A DNA stretch of 15,430 nucleotides from an uncultured Clostridia bacterium (GTDB lineage Bacteria; Bacillota; Clostridia; UBA1381), in the NCBI GenBank assembly GCA_934486495.1, contig CAKSPW010000054.1:1-15430 (forward strand), given 5' to 3'. A program made the position numbers and the translations under genes. Numbering within the stretch: the stretch's first letter is position 1; each line of letters begins with the position of its first letter. Of the stretch, positions 1 to 5,718 are shown one piece after another. The notes under the pieces were generated by a model. That model saw nothing but the letters and a program-made list of their open reading frames with translations, was not told the origin of the DNA and made no database searches.

Positions 1-353
1 TACTCATTCATCAAACATGGGCATATCCCGACAACAGAGAAAGAGTTGAAAAAATGGGATTTAAATCGACAGAGGAAATGTTTTCCGCCGTTAAATCCAC
101 ATACAAAAAAGCCGAAAAGCTTATAAATCCCGACGGTGTGATAAAAAGCGGTGAGGCAATGGCAAAGGCATATCGTATTTGGCCCGATACACTTTACCGT
201 GATGAGATTCATGCAAGCCTCGGATTGGGCAGATATTTGCTCGGCTGCGTATGGTACAAGGCTATTTTCGGTGAAAATCCCGAATTTCATATAACAAAAT
301 TCGACGAACCCGTTTCAAAGGAAAATCTGCAATCAATAAACGATATAATATAA
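1..353 (+). CDS. DUF4886/SGNH-like hydrolase, C-terminal part (5' end outside window)
   Basis: The reading frame is open from the first complete codon at base 3 to a TAA at 351-353, so only the last 116 residues are visible and the start lies upstream of the window. The fragment opens with LIHQTWAYPDNRERVEK, the WAY-type block I associate with DUF4886 proteins, and later carries LYRDEIHAS. That DxxH has the form of the block-V Asp/His pair of SGNH/GDSL esterases, with which DUF4886 is grouped. After it comes G-x-G-x-Y-L and a helical C-terminus typical of the fold. The nucleophile serine and oxyanion-hole residues would be in the missing N-terminal part, so activity cannot be judged. An internal ATG at 54 exists but has no convincing ribosome binding site and is unlikely to be a start. 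Family members are often secreted or cell-associated esterase-like proteins of unknown substrate. The gene ends in a hairpin terminator at 458-495. Confidence 0.6.
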   Translation, partial: LIHQTWAYPDNRERVEKMGFKSTEEMFSAVKSTYKKAEKLINPDGVIKSGEAMAKAYRIWPDTLYRDEIHASLGLGRYLLGCVWYKAIFGENPEFHITKFDEPVSKENLQSINDII

Positions 354-425
354 TCGATGGCAATGTGCCATACCCGTTTGCGCATAAATCGGCGATTGTC
401 GGTTTTTGGTTCGGTTTGTTGATTC

Positions 426-495
426 CAAAGTTTTTTCTATCCCCTTAAAAAAGCTATGGCTGTTTAAAAAAGTCAATCGACTTTTTTAAACAGCC
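426..495. repeat. Dispersed palindromic element, copy 1
   Basis: A stretch starting CAAAG, then TTTTTTCTATCCCCTT (431-446), an A-run, and a perfect hairpin starting GGCTGTTT. It is nearly identical to 11053-11120, differing mainly by one base in the A/T run of each arm, a few bases between the two blocks, and one loop base. Both copies sit between converging genes. The shared upstream block is more than a terminator hairpin would need, which suggests a repeat family in this genome. Identity was judged by eye from the two copies only. Confidence 0.7.
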
Positions 496-504
496 TCTTT
501 TGTT
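458..504 (+). terminator. Strong rho-independent terminator, probably bidirectional
   Basis: The arms at 458-474 and 479-495 are perfectly complementary (17 bp) around a 4-nt AATC loop. The plus strand continues with a T-rich tail (CTCTTTTGTTTTA), which suits termination of the DUF4886-like gene. On the minus strand the stem is followed after about 5 bases by a T-run, so it can also stop transcripts of the beta-helix gene whose stop codon lies at 505-507. Confidence 0.85.
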
Positions 505-2469
505 TTATTCAGCCGTCACTTCATCAGACGAGCTTTTGCAAAGTGAGCTCATATTATCATCCCAAAGGAAAGCTGTTAGTTTTGTTGCCCCTTGTGTATT
601 CAAACCGATAGCCGGAAGTTCAAAAGAGATATTTTCGGCTGCTTCAAACGGTACTGACTTAACATCCAAAACTCTGTTTCCGTCATAGCTTGCCACGTAC
701 AAAGTTGCTGCTCTGTCAAGATTGAAAACAGCTATTTTTTCCGTAGTCAGCACTACTGTCGGTTTTAGGGCAAGCCAATGCATATTGTTTTTGTATACAA
801 CCTTGTAATTGTCATTATCGGGTATTATAAGATTTGACCGATCACCTGCCGTATCGTGCCATGTTTCATCATAGATAGACTCTATACATGTTGCCTCGGA
901 CATCGTCGGTGTTTTGCTTACTGACACACCGATTTTTTCATTTCCCGTCAAACCTTTTCGAAATTGAAATTTATTGCCCTCTTTCAGATAAAGATTGCTC
1001 GGAGAATTATCTTCCGACGAAGTGTTCCCGATAATCGTTGTTCCATTAGAAATTTCAAGTTGTCTGCCTTCATTATTTTTCTTATTAAGGCAAAATCCTC
1101 CGCCTATCGGAGCGGTATTTTTTGTAATTGTTGTACCGTTAAATATACACCATGTGTAAATATAATCAACATATACTCCGCCGCCTGCCTGTCTTGCGGT
1201 GTTTTCCTCAATTATGCATCCTCCTCCCACAACAAAAGCATTTCCGCTTGCTGAAATTCCGCCGCCTAAATTTGCGGTATTTCCTTTTATATATAACGGG
1301 TTATCGTATTTCTGTACAGAAACGTATGTTCCGCTCGCTGCACGAATTCCGCCGCCTCCGCCTGCCGTACAAGTATTATCACTTATAAAACCGCCCCGCA
1401 AATTAAGCATAGCTCCCGATGTCATAAAAATTCCCGCTCCGTCAGAACCCGATTCATTTTGAAGTATTTTGACGTCGTACATACTGGTAGACGGATTTCC
1501 TTTTCCGCTGCCGTCAAGATAAATTCCGCCGCCGTTGCCCGTAACAGAGTTGGAGCGTATATCAATGTTATACATATTTGCATAAACATTATCCGCAACG
1601 CTATCAAGATAAATTCCGCCACCGTGATTCGCTGTATTTTGGCTCAATTCAATATCGTAAAATTTAATTATACCGCTTGTTTCCGTATAAATTGCACCAC
1701 CCCTACTAATGCCTCCCGTTGCGGCATTGCTGTCTGCTTTTATATTTCTGATTTCACCCTTTGTATTGCCTTTAAGATGAATTGCTCCGCCGTTTATAGC
1801 GCTGTTGCCGTTCATTTCGCCGCCGAACGTATTAATCGTGCCGTTTTCAACGGAAATTGCACCCCCGGAGCCATTCGGAGCTTTGTTATTGTTTAAAAAT
1901 CCGTCATACATCGTAAATGTACCGCCGTTTACAAAAATACCACCTCCGTTTGCATTTTCAACAGTGTTATCGGATATAGAGCCACCATACATCACAAAAT
2001 CACTGCCGGGACGACAGTTTACGGTGCCGAAATATGCGTTATCCTTCCGCGCAGAACCCTTTGCTCCCGTAATTTTTCCTGTTTTTCCGCAATCGCAAAG
2101 TACGAATTTTTGATTTTCGCCGACTCGAACAGCCGGATTCCCCGCATTATCTATTGTAAGTGTATTTCCGTTAAGGCAAAGATACACGGTAACATTTGAA
2201 ATACTGAGTGTGCTTGTTATGGTAACATCTTTTTCCAAATATAAATATACCGCCGTTTCCGTATTACCGCTTGCCGTACCGACCGAAGTGTCGCCGTTCC
2301 AAGCCTGCCAATTTACCGATTCGCCGTGACTTTCCGTGCAATTGCTCTTTCCGCAGATACAGTGGCTGTGTATTTGGGGATTTTCAGTTTGTGCATATAC
2401 AGCTGATGTAAAAAACGTTGTCAAAATTATTACAAATAACACCAATAACTTTTTCATATTTATACTCAT
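505..2469 (-). CDS. Secreted right-handed parallel beta-helix protein
   Basis: A 654-residue protein with a clear Sec signal peptide: two lysines at 6-7, a hydrophobic stretch at about 8-22, and a probable cleavage site after VYA at 26. Residues 34-48 form a Cys/His cluster (HxHCxCGxxxCxxxH). Residues 74-135 look like a beta-rich entry region with a second Cys motif (LCDCG). From about 160 to 465 there are some eleven turns of a repeat, GGG/GGA-I-x-(F/V/Y) followed by a turn and SxNTA/N, the signature of polymorphic right-handed beta-helix surface proteins. The last roughly 85 residues (TLYVASYDGNRVLDVKSV ... LTAFLWDDN) look like a small beta-sandwich found at the ends of clostridial secreted proteins. 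I see no LPxTG, SLH or C-terminal membrane segment, so it is probably released or held non-covalently. The start codon overlaps the TetR stop (ATGA) and is preceded by a duplicated AAAGGA; Met5 (codon at 2457) is a possible alternative start. Substrate or ligand unknown; adhesion or glycan binding is plausible. Confidence 0.85.
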   Translation of the reverse strand: MSINMKKLLVLFVIILTTFFTSAVYAQTENPQIHSHCICGKSNCTESHGESVNWQAWNGDTSVGTASGNTETAVYLYLEKDVTITSTLSISNVTVYLCLNGNTLTIDNAGNPAVRVGENQKFVLCDCGKTGKITGAKGSARKDNAYFGTVNCRPGSDFVMYGGSISDNTVENANGGGIFVNGGTFTMYDGFLNNNKAPNGSGGAISVENGTINTFGGEMNGNSAINGGAIHLKGNTKGEIRNIKADSNAATGGISRGGAIYTETSGIIKFYDIELSQNTANHGGGIYLDSVADNVYANMYNIDIRSNSVTGNGGGIYLDGSGKGNPSTSMYDVKILQNESGSDGAGIFMTSGAMLNLRGGFISDNTCTAGGGGGIRAASGTYVSVQKYDNPLYIKGNTANLGGGISASGNAFVVGGGCIIEENTARQAGGGVYVDYIYTWCIFNGTTITKNTAPIGGGFCLNKKNNEGRQLEISNGTTIIGNTSSEDNSPSNLYLKEGNKFQFRKGLTGNEKIGVSVSKTPTMSEATCIESIYDETWHDTAGDRSNLIIPDNDNYKVVYKNNMHWLALKPTVVLTTEKIAVFNLDRAATLYVASYDGNRVLDVKSVPFEAAENISFELPAIGLNTQGATKLTAFLWDDNMSSLCKSSSDEVTAE

Positions 2470-3158
2470 TCCTTTCCTTTGTCCGACAGTTTAAAATCAT
2501 ATTTCATTTCAAGCACCGAAAACAGCCTGTGCATGACATCTGCCGAAATTGTCTTTAAATCAAGTGCGGCAACAAATGCAAGCACATTCTCAACTGTTTC
2601 TTCCGGCATCTTATATACACGCATTGCCGACGACAAAAATCGTTTCACTTTATGTTCAAGCGGAAAATGAATATCGCATTTTTTTGCCATATAATTGCGC
2701 ATCAATCCGGCCGTTCCGATTTCGATTTCATAGAAATCACTGTCTTCATATCCGGGGAAATTTTCACCGAATATGCACTTTAATTCAGCCGTGGTTTGAA
2801 GAAAAATATACTCGGCAATATCCGTCACCGTATATGCTTCAATATATATTTCTCTCAAGCTTTCATTAAGTTCGGTGAGCGTAAGCTGTATTGCCGTTTC
2901 TACCGCATAAACATAAACCGGCGGTAAATCATTACCGACAATTTTCCTTGCCGCACCGAATTGTCCGCCAAACATAGTTTTCACAAGCTCCATTAAAACC
3001 GCATCTTTTGTAGGGAAAAAGTTTTGAAAACTCCCTCTTGAAATTCCTGCCTCTTCCGTAATCTGTGTAATTGTGGTATTTTTATAACCTTGTTCCAAAA
3101 ACAAGCGAACACAGACGGTAAGAATTTTACTTTTGGTTTTAGTCCCGTCTTTTCGCAT
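2466..3158 (-). CDS. TetR/AcrR-family transcriptional regulator
   Basis: A 230-residue protein with the usual TetR architecture. The N-terminal three-helix DNA-binding domain covers about residues 7-55, with ILTVCVRLFLEQGYKNTT leading into the helix-turn-helix ITQITEEAGISRGSFQNFF. A Phe occupies the position that is often Tyr in the GTLYxYF consensus. The rest (about 60-230) is a divergent all-helical ligand-binding and dimerisation domain that I cannot assign to a subfamily. The length is slightly above the usual 190-215. The start has an AAGGAGG on the minus strand (plus 3170-3176), 11 bases upstream. The gene is first in a bicistron with the secreted beta-helix protein and overlaps it by 4 bases, so the two are almost certainly co-transcribed. 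Repeats over the start site of its own promoter suggest autoregulation, and hence control of the beta-helix gene too. Confidence 0.9.
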   Translation of the reverse strand: MRKDGTKTKSKILTVCVRLFLEQGYKNTTITQITEEAGISRGSFQNFFPTKDAVLMELVKTMFGGQFGAARKIVGNDLPPVYVYAVETAIQLTLTELNESLREIYIEAYTVTDIAEYIFLQTTAELKCIFGENFPGYEDSDFYEIEIGTAGLMRNYMAKKCDIHFPLEHKVKRFLSSAMRVYKMPEETVENVLAFVAALDLKTISADVMHRLFSVLEMKYDFKLSDKGKE

Positions 3159-3176
3159 AAAAATACAAGCCTCCTT

Positions 3177-3201
3177 TACTAATTAATACGCATACTAATT
3201 A
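3177..3201. promoter_or_regulatory. Probable TetR operator at the tetR start site
   Basis: Two exact copies of TACTAATTA (3177-3185 and 3193-3201) lie 16 bases apart, and a 16-bp near-palindrome with one mismatched pair, TTAATACGCATACTAA (3183-3198), runs through the spacer between them. The sequence touches the -10 box and covers the predicted start site, the usual place for a TetR-type repressor to block initiation. Assignment to this regulator is inference from position and symmetry. Confidence 0.5.
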
Positions 3202-3226
3202 TAACATACTTTTACTACTTTGTCAA
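3198..3226 (-). promoter_or_regulatory. Sigma-A promoter of the tetR/beta-helix operon
   Basis: Read on the minus strand, a perfect -35 TTGACA (plus 3221-3226) and a perfect -10 TATAAT (plus 3198-3203) are separated by 17 bases. The -10 is also preceded by TG plus one base, giving an extended -10. Expected start of transcription is near 3191, about 33 bases before the tetR start codon. Such a complete consensus promoter implies very high basal strength and therefore a need for repression. Confidence 0.85.
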
Positions 3227-3263
3227 CAGTAATTTTATTAATACCATGCAATTTTTTTCTGTT

Positions 3264-3383
3264 TATATTGCGTAAAAGTTTAAAATCGGTTACGGCACAT
3301 AAAACACGTACTTTATTTTACGGCACAATCAGACTGCAAACCGCACCGTAACCTTCAGCGATTCAAGGCTATGTACGCAATAA
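3264..3383. repeat. Nested inverted and direct repeats in the tetR-prfA gap
   Basis: An outer 9-bp inverted pair (TATTGCGTA 3266-3274 with TACGCAATA 3374-3382) encloses a 4-bp pair (ATCG 3285-3288 / CGAT 3359-3362) and an inner 8-bp pair (GGTTACGG 3288-3295 / CCGTAACC 3346-3353). Within it, TTACGGCACA occurs twice in direct orientation (3290-3299, 3318-3327; 28-base period). CGTAAAA (3271-3277) can alternatively pair with TTTTACG (3316-3322). It could be a structured RNA, a protein-binding region, or the decayed remains of a small mobile element; no assignment is possible. Confidence 0.45.
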
Positions 3384-3448
3384 TGTTTAAATATACCGCT
3401 ACATGACGACGTGATTTATAAACTTTTATTAAATTATCTTTTAAACTG

Positions 3449-3477
3449 TTGACAATCGGGTAATTTTTTGATAAAAT
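3449..3477 (+). promoter_or_regulatory. Sigma-A promoter of the prfA-metG operon
   Basis: A -35 TTGACA (3449-3454), a 17-base spacer and a -10 TAAAAT (3472-3477, one mismatch from TATAAT) preceded by TGA as an extended -10. Initiation would fall near 3484, leaving a leader of about 30 bases before the prfA start. It is the only promoter of this quality I noticed upstream of the seven-gene cluster. Confidence 0.75.
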
Positions 3478-3515
3478 TATAATTGGATTTTTACAGACTA
3501 AGGAGATTTAACCAT

Positions 3516-4583
3516 ATGTTTGACAAGCTTGAAGCTTTGAAGGAAAAATTTGATACACTTGCGGAGAAAATAAGCGACCCCGAAGTTATTGCAAACCAAG
3601 AAACGTGGAGAAAGCTGTGCAAGGAACATTCTGACCTTTCCCCCATTATTGACAAATACAACGAATACAAATCGGCAAAAACAACAATTGCCGATGACAA
3701 GGAAATGCTCGAAACCTGCTCGGAAAAGGAACTTGAGGAAATGCTGCGCGATGAAATATCGGAGACGGAAAAGTCGCTCGGCAAAATATGCGACGAGCTT
3801 AAAATTCTTCTTTTGCCGAAAGACCCCAACGATGAAAAGAACGTCATTATGGAAATCCGCGGCGGTACGGGCGGTGAGGAAGCGGCTCTTTTTGCGTCCG
3901 ACCTCATGAGAATGTACTCTATGTATGCGGAAAATCACCGCTGGAAAATAGACATCTTAAACTCAAACCCTACCGACATAGGCGGCTACAAGGAGGTTTG
4001 CTTCTCTATCGAAGGCGAGGGCGCATACAGCAGACTTAAATTCGAGAGCGGAGTTCACAGAGTTCAAAGAGTTCCGTCAACGGAGTCATCGGGCAGAATA
4101 CACACCTCCGCCGTTACGGTTGCGGTACTCCCCGAAGTTGAGGAGGTCGAGGTTGACATCAATCCGAACGATTTGAGAATAGATGTTTTCCGTGCAGGCG
4201 GTCCGGGCGGTCAGTGCGTCAACACAACCGACTCCGCCGTCCGTATTACACATCTCCCGACAGGAATTGTCGTATCGTGTCAGGACGAAAAATCACAGTT
4301 TAAAAACAAGGATAAGGCTATGAAAATTCTGCGTTCGAGAATTTATGACGTTATGGAAGCCGAAAGGCACAAGGAAATTGCAGACGAGAGAAAATCGCAA
4401 ATCGGCTCGGGCGACAGAAGTGAGCGTATCAGAACGTATAACTTCCCGCAGGGCAGAGTAACCGACCACAGAATCAATCTTACACTTTTTAAGCTTGAGC
4501 AATTTCTAAACGGAAACATGGATGAAATAATAGACGCGCTTATCACTGCCGACCAGAGCGAAAAGCTTGCCAAAGCAGACTGA
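3516..4583 (+). CDS. prfA: Peptide chain release factor 1 (RF1)
   Basis: Class-I release factor that recognises UAA and UAG in the ribosomal A site and triggers hydrolysis of peptidyl-tRNA. The ATG at 3516 is chosen because AAGGAG at 3500-3505 lies 10 bases upstream. It gives 355 residues, the normal RF1 length; an in-frame TTG at 3483 would precede that site and lie at the predicted transcription start. Domain 1 is the helical N-terminus (about 1-105). The codon-recognition loop at 187-189 reads P-S-T, matching the RF1 PxT motif rather than the RF2 SPF. The catalytic loop is RAGGPGGQCVNTTDSA with GGQ at 231-233, slightly different from the common SGxGGQHVN. The C-terminal SQIGSGDRSERIRTYNFPQGRVTDHR block is classic RF1. 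First gene of the operon. No prmC, which methylates the GGQ glutamine and often lies beside prfA, is seen in the window. Confidence 0.97.
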   Translation: MFDKLEALKEKFDTLAEKISDPEVIANQETWRKLCKEHSDLSPIIDKYNEYKSAKTTIADDKEMLETCSEKELEEMLRDEISETEKSLGKICDELKILLLPKDPNDEKNVIMEIRGGTGGEEAALFASDLMRMYSMYAENHRWKIDILNSNPTDIGGYKEVCFSIEGEGAYSRLKFESGVHRVQRVPSTESSGRIHTSAVTVAVLPEVEEVEVDINPNDLRIDVFRAGGPGGQCVNTTDSAVRITHLPTGIVVSCQDEKSQFKNKDKAMKILRSRIYDVMEAERHKEIADERKSQIGSGDRSERIRTYNFPQGRVTDHRINLTLFKLEQFLNGNMDEIIDALITADQSEKLAKAD

Positions 4584-4602
4584 ATGAAAGGATGATACAG
4601 CG

Positions 4603-5202
4603 ATGAAAAAAAGAAATAAGATTTTACTTACCGTTTTAATAATCGTCGCACTTTTACTCGGCGGCGCATACGGTACGTACAAGTTTTATTTTGAGCCTGT
4701 CGTACTTGAAAAAACGCTTGAAAAAGCACAAAATGTCTTAACAGACGAAAAAGTTCAGGACGAGGTTCAAAAATTTGTCGACGATATGCTCCAAAGCGGC
4801 GTATTACAGGATAACGATTTGACGGAATACATAGATTACAAAGCAAAGGAGGAGGCAGCAAAGCAGGAAAAGGCGGCAGAGGCACAGCAAGTAAATGTGC
4901 AGGATAATGCTACCGAACCGAAAAGCGAAAGCAAGCCGCAAAAAAGCGAGCCTACCCCGAAGCCTCAGCCTACACAAAAAACGAAAAAACCGCTTATGGA
5001 CCGTGTAAAATCGGCAATGACAGCCGATGAGTTTTCGTTTGCAATGTCCATATACGGTAAAATAGACGTAAACTATGTTCTCTCAAATATAAATTCAAAT
5101 CGAGAAGAGGTTAAGCAATATGTAAAGAGCAATCTCACAAGCAGCGAAATTTCAAGAAGTCTTAACATATATGCAAAATACTCTTATCTTTTAAGCGAAT
5201 AA
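4603..5202 (+). CDS. Membrane-anchored protein with duplicated C-terminal helical motif, function unknown
   Basis: I do not recognise a named family. The 199 residues comprise a short basic N-terminus (MKKRNK), one hydrophobic segment at about 7-28 (uncleaved anchor or signal), a helical region at 31-80 rich in Glu/Lys, a low-complexity Lys/Glu/Gln/Pro linker at about 81-130, and a helical C-terminal domain at 131-199. The C-terminal domain has an internal duplication with a 39-residue step: 134-155 (VKSAMTADEFSFAMSIYGK) and 173-194 (VKSNLTSSEISRSLNIYAK) share V-K-S, T, E, S, I-Y and K at matching positions. The layout suggests an anchored protein placing a small helical module outside the membrane, beyond a flexible linker. 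The start has AAAGGATG nearby, 19 bases after prfA stops, so it belongs to the operon. Confidence 0.8.
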   Translation: MKKRNKILLTVLIIVALLLGGAYGTYKFYFEPVVLEKTLEKAQNVLTDEKVQDEVQKFVDDMLQSGVLQDNDLTEYIDYKAKEEAAKQEKAAEAQQVNVQDNATEPKSESKPQKSEPTPKPQPTQKTKKPLMDRVKSAMTADEFSFAMSIYGKIDVNYVLSNINSNREEVKQYVKSNLTSSEISRSLNIYAKYSYLLSE

Positions 5203-5214
5203 GGAAGTGTACAA

Positions 5215-5718
5215 ATGTTTAATATAGTTTTGCACGAGCCGGAAATACCCCAAAATACGGGTAACATTGCAAGGACGTGTGCGGCAACCGGCTCAAAGCT
5301 GCACATTATAAAGCCGATGGGTTTTGAGATAGACGATAAAAAGCTTAAGCGTGCCGGACTTGATTATTGGCATCTTCTCGGCGTGGTGTACTATGAAAGC
5401 TTAGACGATTTTTTTGAGAAAAACCCAAACGCAAATTGCTATTATGCGTCAACAAAGGCGCAAAACAGATATTCGGACGTGACGTTTCATGACGGAGATT
5501 TTATATTTTTCGGCAAGGAAACAAAAGGACTCCCCGAGGAGCTTTTGTATAAAAGCAAGGACAAATGCATAAGAATACCGATGATTTCACAAGCGAGAAG
5601 CTTAAATCTTTCAAATTCTGCGGCAATAGTCGTTTACGAGGCACTCAGACAAAACTCTTTTCTTAATCTCAAAGAGGCGGGAAGCCTTACAAAATTTAAT
5701 TGGACGGAGGCAAAATAA
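5215..5718 (+). CDS. trmL: tRNA (cytidine/uridine-34 2'-O)-methyltransferase
   Basis: A SPOUT-class enzyme that transfers a methyl group from S-adenosylmethionine to the 2'-OH of the wobble nucleotide of tRNA-Leu isoacceptors. The 167-residue length fits TrmL (formerly YibK), which is a minimal SPOUT domain without an extra RNA-binding domain. Family blocks are all present: EPEIPQNTGNIARTCAATG near the N-terminus (residues 8-26), LKRAGLDYW, FFGKETKGLPEELL (motif 2), and IRIPMISQARSLNLSNSAA (motif 3), the last two forming the trefoil knot that binds the cofactor. AAGGAAG precedes the ATG, 12 bases after the previous stop. The degV start follows its stop codon directly. Expected cytoplasmic homodimer. 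Together with prfA and metG it gives this operon a translation theme. Confidence 0.95.
   Translation: MFNIVLHEPEIPQNTGNIARTCAATGSKLHIIKPMGFEIDDKKLKRAGLDYWHLLGVVYYESLDDFFEKNPNANCYYASTKAQNRYSDVTFHDGDFIFFGKETKGLPEELLYKSKDKCIRIPMISQARSLNLSNSAAIVVYEALRQNSFLNLKEAGSLTKFNWTEAK

Larger units (their letters stand above)
354..504. other. Convergent intergenic junction
   Basis: This is the non-coding space between the 3' ends of the DUF4886-like gene (+) and the beta-helix gene (-). It contains a small 6-bp hairpin (ATGGCA/TGCCAT, 357-371) just after the stop codon, a G/T-rich stretch, and then the dispersed palindromic element described separately. No further gene is visible. Confidence 0.7.
3159..3515. 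other. Divergent intergenic region
   Basis: A 357-base non-coding gap between the divergent tetR and prfA. Its left end holds the tetR promoter and operator-like repeats, its right end the prfA promoter. The middle (about 3264-3383) is not explained by either and contains nested inverted repeats plus a 10-base direct repeat, described separately. No open reading frame with a ribosome binding site is apparent. Confidence 0.7.

Noticed and set aside
354..372. 6-bp hairpin directly after the DUF4886-like stop codon as terminator
   Set aside because: The stem is short and not followed by a U-tract; the 17-bp hairpin at 458-495 is the credible terminator.
1140..1960. Tandem DNA repeat or CRISPR-like array in the beta-helix gene
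   Set aside because: The recurring CCGCCGCC-type bases encode the Gly-Gly-Gly turns of the protein repeat at irregular spacing; there is no fixed repeat-spacer pattern.
964..2113. Several plus-strand open frames over the beta-helix gene
   Set aside because: They are antisense shadows of the Gly/Asn-rich repeat coding sequence, lack ribosome binding sites and have no recognisable protein content.
3483..3515. TTG start giving an 11-residue N-terminal extension of RF1
   Set aside because: It lies at the predicted transcription start and before the AAGGAG that serves the ATG at 3516; RF1 length is normal without it.
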